Positions 10,541 to 23,016 of a DNA stretch of 64,000 bases are shown here, one piece after another. Both the position numbers and the translations under genes were made by a program. This DNA comes from Acephala macrosclerotiorum (Eukaryota > Ascomycota > Leotiomycetes > Helotiales > Mollisiaceae), in contig MU119221.1 in the NCBI GenBank assembly GCA_014904845.1, positions 310,001 through 374,000 on the forward strand, in the 5' to 3' direction. A model generated the notes under the pieces. It saw only the letters and a list, made by a program, of their open reading frames with translations, had not been told where the DNA came from and did not search any database. The number at the start of each line of letters is the position of its first letter. Position 1 is the stretch's first letter.

Positions 10541-12150
10541 AGCAGAAGTCGAATTAAATTTTTAAAACAAATATTAAAAATAATATATTTAAAAAATTTA
10601 TATTATTATTATTTATTAATTTAAAATAATGTTCTATTTATTTATTATTATTTAATATTAAAATTTAACAAAAATCGAAATTATTATTTTAAATAAAAAT
10701 AAATTAATAATAAATTAAAAACTTAAAACGAAAATTTAAATATATTATTTTAAATTTATTAATAATAAAATTTTTCGTTTTTATTAATAATTTATTCGTA
10801 AATAATAAAAATTAATATAATATTAACGATCGATTTTATTATTATAATTATTAAATAATTTAAATTTTTTAATATTTTAATAATTGTATATATAAATTTA
10901 TATTCGTTTTATAAACTTTTATTAATCGTACGAGCGTAAAAAATTGTAAAAAATATAATTAAAATAATTTAACAAATATTATAATAAAATTTATTTTTAA
11001 TAAAACTTTAAAAAAGTTTTTAAATATTAATTATTTTAAATACGAATAAAAAAATAAATCCAAAAAAAAATAAAAAAATAAAAAAATAAATAAAAAAATT
11101 TAAATTTAATATTTATAAATATTAATATATTACAAAAATAACGCTATTTAAATAATTTAATTATATATTTTTATTTGTATTTAAATTAACGAGTTTTATA
11201 TATTAAAAAATTATAATAAAAAATATATATAAATTATTAATATTAATATAATATTATATAAATATTACGTATAATATTAAATAATACGAAATTAATATTA
11301 TTTTATTTTTATTTTTTTAATATATTTTTTAAATTAAAAAATTGTTTTTTATAACAAATTAATATATATAATAAATATATATATTAAAATCCAAAAAAAA
11401 AAAATATTAATAATATAATATTAATATATTAAAATAATAATTAATATTAAAAATTTATATAAAAATTTATATTTATAATAAAATATAAAACGATATACGT
11501 TTCGTACGAAGCACTAAATATTTCATATATTGAATAATCTCTTTTTAAATAAAAAAATAAATACAATAAAATATACTATCATTGGATTAGCTCATACGAA
11601 GCTAGCTTTGTAATACGTATTCGCCGTATTCTATTCACGTGAATTATATTCGAATTTTATTTTAAATATAATTAAATTTTTTAAAAATAAATAATAAAAA
11701 TATTTTTAATTTTAATTATTTATTATATAAATTTTAAAAATTAAAATATTAATTAAATTATAATTTAAATTAAATAAAAATATTTTAAAAAATTTATAAT
11801 ATTTAAATATATTTATTTTTTAAATAATTTAAATTAATAAAAATTATATAAAAAAATATTTATAAAATTAAAAATAAAAATTTATAATATAATAAATATT
11901 TTTAAAAATATAAATTTAATATTAATTTAAATTATTATATTAATAATATTAATATTATTTAAAAATATTTAATTATATTTTTTAATTTTAATTTTAATAT
12001 AATTTAATATTATATATAAATATATATTTATAAATTAATATATTTTTTATTAAAATAATTAATAATTAATTATTATATAAAATTTTTATTTATTTTTATA
12101 TAATAAAAATTAATAAAATAATAAAATACTTAACGCAATAATCGTTTAGC
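10541..12150. repeat. A+T-rich block, probably a RIP-degraded repeat
   Basis: About 1.6 kb is made almost only of A and T, with no open frame of note. By eye, more than half of the surviving cytosines sit in CpG dinucleotides, while CpA, CpT and CpC are nearly gone. That is the footprint expected when repeat-induced point mutation converts C to T outside CpG. A slightly less degraded island lies at about 11485-11660. The original element cannot be recognised. Confidence 0.75.
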
Positions 12151-12789
12151 CGGAAGAACGTAGTTCCGGTACCTCCGACAAATACAACCGCGCTCGATTA
12201 AATACGGCACCTGTCTATTGAAAAGTAATACGATGTGCTTGAGGCTATAATTCACGTAATGAGGAGCCGGCACGGAATAACTTCGTCGACTCCTCCCTGG
12301 TCAAGGTTTTATTTCATTGCCTCAGGCACGAAATTCCTCACTTCCTCACACACCAATACGAGGTTATTCACGCACAACCACAACCCTTTGGGCGGGCCAC
12401 ATCACGAGCTCTGGGTCGCTGACCCGCAGGATAGCGCTGAAATTAAAGTGTGATCGGGCTTGCAGATTGTGGAGTGGCTACGCATCTCCAGGCATTTGAT
12501 ACTTGTCCTTCGCGCATGTAATGATGGCCTAACTGCTGTTATCTCACTGGCGCGATTCTCTGCATGCTGTACGCTTCCGCATTTGGTCTATGGCAATGCA
12601 CCTCTGCACTCATCACCACATATTAGTGACTTATATGTGCAGAACAGTGCCACTTGTCTTCTAGTGAGATCATCCCCAACAGAGACTTGGCTTACCTTCC
12701 ATCGAAACTTCTCGTAAGCACATTCCTGTCTACTCGTAGCCAAGCCTAACTCATCCATAGGAAGATTCCGCGGAGTATACCTCACAGAG
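12151..12789. other. Intergenic, promoter side of the next gene
   Basis: Normal base composition returns here. Overlapping short frames are present on both strands but none has protein-like composition or a known motif. No gene is called. Confidence 0.45.
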
Positions 12790-13623
12790 ATGGAAGATAA
12801 CTACATGCTGAACCCAGCCATTAAGTTCTACGCTGAACAGGTCGAGCCCGGCAGCCAGGAAAAGGAAGTCCAAGTCTTATGGGAGAACTTACTATGGACC
12901 GTCTTTCCTGCCCATGATCATTGGTCGATTCAAACCAAACACAAGTCAGAAGCTACTGAGCCCGACAACAAAGTGACGAAGATTATCGAATACACTGCTG
13001 GGTGGTCTAGTATGGACGCTTTGATAGTCGAACTAAAGCGTCCTCGCGAAAAGACCTCCCAGAAAGACTTCAACGAAGTTCTCAATTCGCAACTCGACGA
13101 TCATATGGCGCTCTCCTCGAATCCTAGGGACTCAGTCCTTTTCGGCGCCGTCGGGATTGGACTTCACGTCCAGTTCTATAGTCGAAATCTTCCTAGGGGA
13201 CACATACACACTTATCACAGTCGACCTTACCACCTCCTCGAGGACGCGAGTTCTGTGCAGGAGATCTTTGATAATGTCAAATGCAATGTCACGCAAGGTT
13301 TATATGTGCCAGGGCTGGCGACGGAAGAGCCCGAGATATCGATGGCCCCTACAGGCCTCTCGACTTCTTACGCTACCGCCTCAAGCTCGCTTGCACCTGA
13401 AAGCTCTACGAACTCCGCACCCGATGCCTCGTCTTCATATGATCTATCGAGTCAATATTATCTTGTCCGTGAAGGAGTATACTATTACTCTAACAACGGC
13501 GATTTGGAGCCGCTGGTGTCGTGCCCAGAGAGGGAATGGGTTTACAACGAGCGTGGATGGAGCGAGACCAACAGGACAAAATCTTGGCGATATCGGGAGG
13601 AAAGGCACAATAGTTTTAAATGA
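12790..13623 (+). CDS. Hypothetical protein, PD-(D/E)XK nuclease-like N-terminal half
   Basis: Single exon of 277 residues. Residues 55-125 read IIEYTAGWSSMDALIVELKR and then QKDFNEVLNSQLDDHM, followed by a hydrophobic strand (VLFGAVGIGLHVQFYSR). The order D....ELK with a preceding acidic residue and a following helix matches the core of the restriction-endonuclease-like fold, so a nuclease-like domain is inferred. The second half is Ser/Ala-rich and then aromatic (YYLVREGVYYYSNNG) and is unassigned. It stands alone between the A+T block and the convergent F-box gene. Confidence 0.6.
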   Translation: MEDNYMLNPAIKFYAEQVEPGSQEKEVQVLWENLLWTVFPAHDHWSIQTKHKSEATEPDNKVTKIIEYTAGWSSMDALIVELKRPREKTSQKDFNEVLNSQLDDHMALSSNPRDSVLFGAVGIGLHVQFYSRNLPRGHIHTYHSRPYHLLEDASSVQEIFDNVKCNVTQGLYVPGLATEEPEISMAPTGLSTSYATASSSLAPESSTNSAPDASSSYDLSSQYYLVREGVYYYSNNGDLEPLVSCPEREWVYNERGWSETNRTKSWRYREERHNSFK

Positions 13624-13746
13624 GACGGTTTCGGGGCAGTCGACTTGGATACAAGCAAGGAACACGCATGATATTCTTCTCGCGTTTTATCTCTCGTTTT
13701 TGTCCCGTCTTTTTCCTTTTCTCGATTGTTGGGAGGATATTGGATC

Positions 13747-16525
13747 TCAGATACATGAATAGCTACACTTCACTCTATCAAAAATAGCGTTGAAGTCCCA
13801 AGAGACTTCGCTTATCTTCTGTCTCCACTGGTTTGTGATAATAAACTCCACTTCGAGCCTTGGTGCTATGGTTCGAGTCCAAGTAATCTTCTTCCGATTT
13901 GTTACAACGGTAACACCTTCAACCTGCGACAACTGAGCCCGAATTGAGATCTTTTCTTTTGGCTTTATTGTTGCGACACTCAGATCCAAGATCTGCTCTC
14001 CTGCCTCAAAATAATAAGTCTCGCCAGCTCCCGTCCATTGGCCAAGCAAGTCGGGATAACTTTTGTCGCTTGAGTGGAAGAGAAGGCCAGTGACCTGACC
14101 CACACGCCGGTACTTGGACTCAGTCATACTGACCGATGCTTGAATCGAGCTAAATTGTTTCGCAAAAAACAGACAAGATCTCTGCTCACCATGATTCCAT
14201 AACCCCCCAAGGGGCATTTCTCGCGGTGATCGTCCCTCGCCACGCTGCGTACAATTCTCAATCGACAAGCACATAGGGCTGAGCGATATCTCGGTGGCTG
14301 CTCCAACCACGCCAAAGCAATTCAATTGTTTGGATGTGGACGAAGGCGAGTTAATGAAACAGCCACGGAATCCGCTCAGATACCCACCTTCAGGGACTGT
14401 ATAACTAACGCACTCCACCAATAGCTTCGAACGGTCTTGCAATTGAGGGATGAGGTCGCTCGTTCTGTGGAAGTTCGTTGTAAACTGCAGGGGCTTATCA
14501 GCGTATCACACTGCACTGGTAACGAGGTGACTGACCTTCAAGTGACAAACCGCAGTACCTACTTTGTAGACACTAACTTCGATAAGCCGTTCGGCTCCAT
14601 CAAGGAAGAAGGCCAGCGAGGCAGCATCATTAGTTGAGCCCCACATGCTTTCGAGTCCTGTGTCGTAAATGAATCGAATGCCCGTGACGCCAGCACACCG
14701 CCCCATAGGGCTGTAGACCGTGATCGCGATGAGTCGGCCATTCTCTGGTTCGATAGATATGAACGAAGCCGGTGCAAAGAATTGCCTCTGTAGCTGGTGT
14801 AGAGCAGCGATATCCTGTTCGTGCAGGGATGATACGAATAAAGGATATGGAGGAACCCAGAGGACGTTGTTAAGCTTGTTATGCTCACGGTTCTCGATGG
14901 AAATCCTCACAATGCGCATAGCCTGACTACATCAGTTTTACGTTATTAGGTGCGGGAGTGAGAACATACGTCAAGGCCAACACAAATACCTTTGGGGTCC
15001 CTCAACGGCCATTTAGCTACCGCGAGCTGGTCTGGGCGACTTGATGCAGAGCAGTCAAGGTATCGTTCTGCTAGGCCATCGGTGTCAATGGCCTCAAATC
15101 CAAACTGGCTACACACCAACCATAAGAAATTGGGGTTTAGTCTGGTCTCAGAGTCGTCTCTGCAGCGGTTCATAACATAGCCTATGTCGATGAATGTTCC
15201 GTTACTGAACGTGAAGGTGAGGCCCGAAATCAATCGCCGATTTGAAACGAGAACATGCGATGGCGTTACGTTAGACAGCCATGTTCCTGACGACCAGTTG
15301 TCGAACGGCACGAATACTTGCCTCAACTCTCGACAATTCCCAGAGTCATATTTCATGGCCAGGCAACTCGCAGTAGGGCTTCCCATCAGGCTGGTTGGTG
15401 GCGTGACAATATCACCGTGCAGGACACGGTCGGGATCCTTGATAGCACGTATGATACTGATCAAATCAAGTCCGATTTTCCAAATTCGTTTCCGGTTTCG
15501 CAACTTCAGGCTATTCAGACTGTTCCTCATCTCGGATGTGATTGTAAAGAACCAATCCTCGTAGGAATAGGACGAGGGGCGGATCGAGCGCGCGAAGGCC
15601 GTCTCACCGTGAACCCAGAATCGGGACCTCCAGAATAAAGATGGAAGTTTCCGGCCATCGCCACCATACATTTTGTAGAGATTTGAACTAGCCCTCAAGA
15701 GGTGCTGTACATCCACGTAGTCAAGACTATAGATGATTGACTCAAGAATCTCTGTAGGCAGTGATAGCAGTCCAGCAACCCTGGCGTGGCTATTAGGGGG
15801 GACGACCACTGGAAAGGCACGAAGTAGTCTCGTGCGGTAAGAGCGGATAAAACCTGCAACGAACACCGAGAAGCCGAGGAAAATCGTCTTCATGTTAAAA
15901 ACTGCGGCAACTATCCACGTCGTTATTGATCGTGCTGGGGAGGATGCTTGCTGTCGTGGAGGAAAGGTAAAGTGCAAAGGGTCCACAGATTTGGCGAAGT
16001 CTGCTTTTTTGAGAGTTGAGATGACCTCGAAATAAGAGCAACCGTCGTCTTTCCCTGGAGAGGTATCGAGGATATCCCCGAGATAATAATCTTGACCCCA
16101 ACTCAGACACCTGGGCTTCTGGACATAATGAGAACTTTTAAAGACATCAAATAGTGGATCAAGGTCATCGCCGAGAAGCCTGTCGCCATCGATATCATGA
16201 AGCAGGGTCCAACAAGTGGCGTGAAATGGGTAGCAGAAGTCTTCGCTATCGTCGTCCTCCGCTGGATTACGGCGATAGCAAAATCGGCGGGATCCATATT
16301 GAGGTATAGAGAGATTGAAGGGCATCACGTCGCTATCGACGGAGCCTATGTCAGTAAGGATTGTTTTGCGTTCAATCCGGCACACTACGAGACTAACGTT
16401 ATTATCTTAGCCTTCCTCGGTCGCCGAAGGGGAGACTTACAGGCGCGAATATTTTTGCACCATTGAGGGAAATCGCTGCCATCAGTGGCTAGCACCAGAC
16501 CGCAGATGCAGCACGAGTCGTCCAT
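13747..16525 (-). CDS. F-box protein with N-terminal Cys cluster
   Basis: Four exons: 16525-16441, 16384-14970, 14922-14536 and 14484-13747, all with good splice sites in phase. It begins MDDSCCICGLVL, a small Cys pair seen at the start of many fungal F-box proteins, and a FHATCW segment follows. The F-box (LLSLPTEILESIIYSLDYVD, then VQHLLRASSNLYKMY) lies near residue 235. A long C-terminal region of unknown fold follows and probably forms the substrate-binding part. F-box proteins link substrates to SKP1-cullin ubiquitin ligases. Total length is about 870 residues. A decayed LINE abuts its 5' side. Confidence 0.75.
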
Positions 16526-16754
16526 GACCAAGGGTCGTCTAAAAGTGATGAAGAAAAAAACGCGATTTTGGACGAACAAAAGTTGAGCTCGGCACAACTT
16601 TTCGCCGACCTGAGACTTTTGGCCTGAGATTTTGACATGATTTCTTGGCTGGTGAAGAATTCGAGGACAAGGCTGTGCACAGTTGGCTTGGTACAAGGTC
16701 TCGACCATCCCGACAGTTTCCTCGAACTCAACAACCACGCGTCCCAGCAACAAA

Positions 16755-18730
16755 ATGACAACGGAAAATGATTCGCAGACCCCATTTCTAGTTATCGAAA
16801 AAGATTTAGGCAGTGCAGTCGACCCTGCAACTCCCACGGGCGCGAGAGGCAATTCTCACGCCGAACAAGTCACCCTCAAGAATGAACTCCACGAAATCAT
16901 CACCTTTGTCGGCCCTCAAACCATAGAACCGGCAAGAAGAGCAGTCGCAGACCTCTACCATCGAAATCTACAGAGGAACTGTGTAGGTCGATGTGATCGA
17001 ATACCTTGAGGAGCAACTCCACGGTCGCGTCGAAGAACATGCAACATGCCAAAAGCTCACTGCAATCGCACAAGGACAGGACAAACGCCTGGCAAACATC
17101 GAATCGACCCTCACGTCACGGCCTACGAATGACAAACAGTACAAAGTAGCTCAGAACACCAGCGAGGTGTCGTGGGCAGGCATCTCAACACTCTCCCATC
17201 ACAAACACGTCCAGACAGTCACGGCGTCACCCGCAACGCACGCCGAATGCGACTACACCGGGCCTCATAGAGATCAAGATACGCATTAGCGATCGGGATT
17301 TGTCTGAATCCTATCGCAAACAAGCTACTCCGCGATACAACACTAGGTACGCATGGCAAAGGTACTGCCCAGCGACGTCTACCTCTACGCAAAAGATACA
17401 GCTACAGCAGAGAAACTCATTCACAATCACACTAGAAGAAGCACATCTTCTGAGAAAAGGCACGAGTTAAGGTCCCGACGTACGGAGTAGTGGTGTCGTC
17501 TGACATTCCACCGAATGGACATCAAGAACCAACAAAAGGCAATCGAACAGATTCGACGCTCTAACGACAAATTGCTAGGCGGCGCATACATCCACCAAGT
17601 CTTCTAGTTTGAAAAACAAGTCAATGCTCTGGTAGTGGAATTCCACAACATCTACACTGCTGGTGCAATTGCACAGGCCACACTATCGCATTCGAAAGTG
17701 CACCAATAAGGATTGTAAGTCAGTGTGTTTCTGTTGCCAAGAGGAATTCGGACACACAAAATTACGATACGCACTCAGACATCAACGGCAGATAGAGATA
17801 CATCAGAAGCGAGCCACGGGATGCCGCTCCATCCGGCTGACACGAGACAGTGGCTCTTCGAACCGCAGGCGACATTGGCAAGTCAAAACCTTGAAAGGAG
17901 GCAGAACACGAGATCCGCACACGGAAAACCTCAGACTCAGCGACGGCACTCTCATCACACCATCTAAAGGCAAGGCCGAGGGCCCTCAACGCCAAGTTCC
18001 ACCCTCCTCCTCCCCAAGCTGACCTCTCCGATATCGACGCTTTCGATGGTACAGAGCAATATCCACAATTGATCGACTGCCCCGCCATCACCAAATGGGA
18101 AATCATCGATACCGTCCGACGCCTGAAGACTAAGAAGGCAGCGAGCCCCGACGAAATCCCAAACGAGATCATCAAGTTTACTCTACCCACTATCACCGAC
18201 ATCCTCATGTGGATTTACAATAAGAGCCTCGACCTCAGGATACCACCCGATGAAGTTCAGAGAGTCCATCAACGTCACCCTCAAGAAAGCCGGAAAAGGA
18301 CATTACGACTAGGTCGGCTCCTACCGCCCTATTACACTTCTAAATACCCTGGGCAAAGTTATAGAATCCATCATGGCAACGAGACTCGGCTCACAAGAGA
18401 CTCATCCACGGCCTCAGAAAACGAAAGGTCAGCGGCAAATGAAGTAACTAGGTCAACAGCTTCTTCAACGAGAGATTCACGTCCCTCAAGCTCCCAGAAT
18501 ACAAGACAAGGCGCATGCCAGTTAACGTCGGCATCCCACAAGGCTCACCAACCAGCCCCTCGCGGAAGGCGCCACTACTGTAGTCACTGCAGCACCGCGA
18601 CAGTCATCCCACAGGCAGAGCACCGAAGGCTCAGCCAGATAATCTCCCACCAAGAACTGAAAACGCCCAAGGAAGTGGAACGAATTCAGTTCTCTCTTTG
18701 CTTATCACACAGTCACCAACTCTAAAGCAC
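16755..18730 (+). mobile_element. Decayed non-LTR retrotransposon (Tad-like LINE)
   Basis: Plus-strand fragments in several frames are collinear with a fungal LINE. A gag-like ORF1 begins at 16755 (MTTENDSQTPFLVIEKDLG). A Cys-rich segment resembling zinc knuckles lies at about 17690-17760 (CTNKDCKSVCFCC). A reverse-transcriptase start region lies at about 18080-18400, with RRLKTKKAASPDEIPNEIIK, then FRESINVTLKKAGKG and SYRPITLLNTLGKVIESI. In-frame stops and frameshifts are frequent, including TAG just before SYRPI. No catalytic YxDD motif remains. It cannot be active. Unlike the A+T blocks it keeps normal base composition. Confidence 0.75.
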
Positions 18731-19765
18731 TAAACGATAACGACCTCCAAATACTCAACACTTCCCTCGACCTCTGACAAGACTCTTCGGCACCCACGAG
18801 CCCCACCGAATCGCCAGAAAAACGCAGACTCGAAGCATCCAGAGGCTACGACCACTATTAGACCATGTCTACCCCCGTCAACGCCAGCGCCAGAACACGT
18901 CTTAGCCGCGTCGAGAGACGCCGCCAACCCTCGGCGACAGCCCCAGCCGTTGCTTCACTCTTTGCCGCTTACTCCTTCCGCACCAGGGGGTCCTCCACAT
19001 CGAGCAGCAGCTCGAGTTACTCCGAGCCCACTAAAGAGATCACCCTCGACCATCCAGACCTACCTGGCAACCCCTGGACGGCACCACCTGACGCAGATCT
19101 CAGTGTCCTCTCACTTTCAATGAACGCCAGGCTATCTTCCCAGGCTCTGTTGCATGGGAATCCGCACACGATACGGCCAACTCTACGCCAAGGTATACGA
19201 CGCCGTCGACCAATATCTCATGACCAAGTGCCCGCCCAGCGGTCTCAAACGTCTCCACTAGCGACGTTGGAACCCCCTTACCGAGCAATCGACCCCACAC
19301 TTTAGCACATGACTTTCCCCACTACCACTACAACCAGAACTCAACACTTTGACCTTTGAGATTAACAACATCATTGACAAAGCCCTCAAGGATCTCTCTC
19401 GGAGGCCTGCAAGGCACGACGGATGATGAACTGGATGGGAAGACGGTATATAAGGATTCTCCTTCAGAGGTGTTCGATGAGAAGTAGCATCTGAAACAGT
19501 TGCTTGAATCCGAAGAGAAAGAGAGAAGGAGAAGAAGAAGAAGAAGAAGGAAGAAATCAGTATCGCCATTCGATTCCATAGGCAGATGGTCCCTCCCGGT
19601 GCTGATCAGAAGGGAGTCATGCAGGTTGTCCCTCAACTCGGCCCTGCTCAAATGCCAGTGAAAGGAGCCATGCAGATTATCCCTCGATCCGGTGCTGGTC
19701 AGGAGGAAGTGAAGGAAGTCGTGCAGGTTGCCTCTCAACCAGACGCTAGTCAGGAGAAGGAATGA
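18731..19765 (+). repeat. Further transposon-derived debris with periodic peptide
   Basis: Broken plus-strand frames continue past the reverse transcriptase, for example LYAKVYDAVDQYLMTKCP near 19190 and DGKTVYKDSPSEVF near 19440, separated by stops. A GA-rich tract (19510-19558) is followed by a degenerate periodic sequence at 19583-19765 whose units begin QMVP, QVVP, QIIP and QVAS, spaced 13, 17 and 17 codons apart. It is probably retrotransposon ORF1 or an unrelated low-complexity gene end. No intact gene is seen. Confidence 0.4.
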
Positions 19766-20094
19766 ATGGGGATCTGAACACCCGAACAAACGGTTGATTG
19801 GGTTTATTTCCGCGCAAGCCTTATATATTCATTACCCTCTTGTATATTCAATGTTCAATGTTAGACGAAGTACAAGTTCTCAAACCCATATCTGCCATCA
19901 ACTAATTTTGTGCATATCCTAGGGATGACAAACGCATTCTGACATTGGCAAGAACAGCACAAACTACACATAAGCCGCAAACTCAAATAATTGAGTAAAT
20001 TTTTCTTATACTGGTAATTCGATGGAACTTTCATCTCACCAAAGAAATTCTATAAGGTAATCCTCATCTGACTCGTTTCCAACCTCCTCTTCAT

Positions 20095-20830
20095 TTATTC
20101 CTCCATTTTGAGTTTTCCTTTCCCAGTCGCCGCATCCTCTTTTCCTATCCCTCGAAACGTCTTGCAGAGATCAAGACGAAATAGCAATTTCCTCAACTGC
20201 CTTTGCCATCTTTTGGTAACACGAACGAAGTTAGGCCTTCCCAGACTCGATTGGTAGCTATGATCAAAAATTGTAAATCTTCCGACGGAGGTTGTATGCG
20301 ATGTAAGCTCTTTTTCTGCAACGATTATTAGCATGTCTCAAAAGAATAAGGAACTTCTTAAATACAATTATGTCCCTCAACATTCGGACTCCCTCGTCCT
20401 CGGCACACTTTTCTCCAGTTATATTATTGTACTGCGATATAACGCGGCGGCGACTTATTCGTTCTATCCTAGTGGCCACATCGCCGAAAACATATTGATA
20501 CAACCCCCCCGTGTGGTCAATGGTATTGTTGAAGTTGAACTCCCACTTTGTACAGTAGAGAAGAACACGCTCTCGGTGCAACAACGTGCCAACGAATTTC
20601 TCGAATGGCCTAACGGTGTCCCCCGTTTTTAGTGGATCAACTGTTGGTCCCCATAGCTCCTCGAGAGCAGCGCGTGGAGTTTCAATCCAGAACTTAGATT
20701 CTGGAGGCGGCGTCGGTATAGGTTCGGCTCTCGACAGCAGGGTAGTAGAAAGCATTGACATCTTGCTACTCCTTGAAGGAAGTGAGGTAATGGCGGAGAA
20801 CCTCCAAGTCCTGTGCGTGGGCCTTTGCAA
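20095..20830 (-). CDS. Hypothetical protein, two exons
   Basis: Exons 20830-20366 and 20315-20095 join in phase through a 50-nt intron (donor GTATTT, branch TGCTAATAA, acceptor TTGCAG). The protein is about 228 residues, or about 204 if translation starts at the internal Met. It has a Pro-rich start (AEPIPTPPPESKFW), a middle with ERVLLYCTKWEFNFNN, and a basic C-terminus ending KGKLKMEE. No known domain is visible. Confidence 0.5.
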
Positions 20831-21025
20831 TATTTATAAGCTTTGGAGCATTGTCCTCTCATCATAGTACATCCCCACGTGGTAGTTTAACTCAGGCATG
20901 TTTAAACAAGCCTGTCTAAGTAGAAGTTCAAGCATTATATATCACTTTATAAATCTCTAGCGTCAAAGTCTCCCGTATGAATTGATATTGTTATGATATG
21001 GAATAAAGCTCCTCGTAGAACTCAT

Positions 21026-21400
21026 TCAACCCTCCCACCAATATCCACATCCTTCCCGCTCTCGTCCTTGACATATGGTGAACCAAGTATCCTCATTCAT
21101 GATCTCTGGTAGCTTTCTAGTGTCCTCAATGTCCGTCTTGTTATTATCAACCTCCTCTCGCTGCGATGGCAAACGATCGAGGAGAGAAAAGATCAGCAAA
21201 GGAGGAGGAGTTGGCATATCGCTGTCATCCCTGCCGTCCGCCTTGAGTATAGTCAGCAACCGATGCAGCTCGCCTGGTGACGCCCAGCTACTTACGAGAC
21301 AATGTGCACAAGGCGCGTTATTTACCCATACCCAATGAGGACAATTATACGTTAACCAGTACTTGCATCTGTACTTGTAGTAACCTCCTGATCCTGACAT
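21026..21400 (-). CDS. Small Cys-rich fungal protein (MSGSGGYYKYRCK family)
   Basis: Exons 21400-21296 and 21241-21026 give 106 residues. The start MSGSGGYYKYRCKYW and the following NCPHWVWVNNAPCAHCLA belong to a small multicopy ascomycete family of unknown function that I recognise from its conserved N-terminus. The intron (GTAAGT donor) falls exactly between CL and ADGRD, where the family motif continues. The conserved cysteines suggest metal binding. The second half is variable and acidic. Confidence 0.72.
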   Translation of the reverse strand: MSGSGGYYKYRCKYWLTYNCPHWVWVNNAPCAHCLVSSWASPGELHRLLTILKADGRDDSDMPTPPPLLIFSLLDRLPSQREEVDNNKTDIEDTRKLPEIMNEDTWFTICQGREREGCGYWWEG

Positions 21401-21690
21401 CGTGTATTGGCCGGAGAAAGTGCTGAGCAAATATTCTGATTGCTAAAAGTTGCTGTGGGAGAGAGAGAGGGTTTTACTCACGTATATATAACCGATGAGT
21501 GCCAGAGTTATCTTATATGAACAATCTAGCCTCGCCACAGGTGCCCATCTCACTCCAGGGCTGTTCCCACTCTCTTGTGGCTAGGCTTTCTCCCCTTGAG
21601 GCCAAAACATGCACTGTGGCCATACTTTAACACATATTCAAGACGAACTCTCGTATGAAAACGTTAGGGTACTCCAAGCCACTGGTGATC

Positions 21691-22868
21691 GTGCGGCCGG
21701 CGCTAACCAATCTGCAATCCTAAGAGGGACGCGGCGGTCTTTTGCGTCCCCCACGCCCCCGCTTCCCCGCGTCCCTCTTAGATTGCAGATTGGGTTAGCG
21801 TGGACGCCACGCTGGAGAGTGGCACGCATAAAATTTTGTGAGCGCAGTTTGGGGGCCAGCCAATGGGAAACATCCCATTTGGGACAAAGAATCCATGTGG
21901 ATAGAGCTGAAAAGGACATTCAACCTCGACCATTGAATTCCATGGTGGGCTTGGTGCCGGAGGCACCATGAAAATATGAAATGCAATTGGCGGACTCATC
22001 ACCTTAGTCTCCGCCATTGAAGCTGGAATGAAAAGGTAGTTGAGGTTCCCGAAAGTTAGAAAGAGTTGTTTACTTTTATAAGACCGAGCGCGCTTGTATC
22101 GGTTGATTGTCGCTTTCTTCCAGGTCCGTCGCGAGTACTTGTCTAAAAGCATTTGAAATTTGACACATCAAGACTCCTTCAACTCGAGAAGATTGCCGAG
22201 ACTCATCACAGACGACGCCTCCTTTTAAGCGAACTGTGGAGTGAAGGCTTTTGCATCCCTGCTGTTTTGGGGGATCTCTCGAAGATCTGCATGTCCCCAC
22301 TTGTGGCTGGAACACACTCCTTTCTGATCGAACTGCCTCGGCTGTCTCAACGTCGATTTGCATCTCCTTAAGTTTGGCATTTATGATATCGATGAGGATA
22401 ACTTCATTCTTTACACAAACATGTCAGAAAATTTGAACTAAGGTATTCGCATACATAACGGATAATAGTTCTATGCAACCGCGGGTCGTCTCCTCGATCA
22501 GTGGCTTGTATGCAGCATCGTCAACCCCGAATGGGCCCCGAATAATTATGGATGTAGGGCTATATGCGGAAGGCGGGGAAAAAAAACATTAAGATAGAGA
22601 AATACGTTCACATCGTGAACATTGGAATGTGTAGTATCTTGGGAATAATCATCGTAAGTCAATGAATCAAAACTTATTACTCCTCGATAACGCAGCACAA
22701 TTCTGGAGGACCTCTGGGTAGGTTCCCCATTGGCTAGCTTTGTGCGGCCCCCAACTGCACTCTCAAAATTGTATGTGTGACACAGCGTGGCGTCCACGCT
22801 AACCCAATCTGAAACCCAAGAGGAGCGCATTCCCGTGTTCTGAATCGGCTTAGCGCCAGCCGCGCCTG
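21691..22868. mobile_element. Inverted-repeat element (MITE- or foldback-like), about 1.2 kb
   Basis: Sequence at about 21785-21875 reappears inverted at about 22718-22815, including the palindrome GCGTGGACGCCACGC, AATTTTG and a GGGGGCC...AGCCAATGGG stretch. The outer ends are also complementary (GGCCGGCGCTAA against TTAGCGCCAGCC). The left end contains a further hairpin, 21701-21734 against 21767-21800, nearly perfect over 34 bp. A poorer version sits at the right end. Arms are about 85% identical by eye. The interior has no recognisable transposase. Target-site duplication could not be fixed. Confidence 0.6.
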
Positions 22869-23016
22869 TACGGGCTACCCCGCTCTCGCTGGTGGAGTGG
22901 TTGACGTGCTATTTCTGGGGGTGTCGCCCCCGCATCGAATCGAAGGCAGACATTCCTAGTTCGCAAATCCAAGGCAGACTCTAGCCTGATCCATCTCTTC
23001 TCCTCCGCAATCCGCA

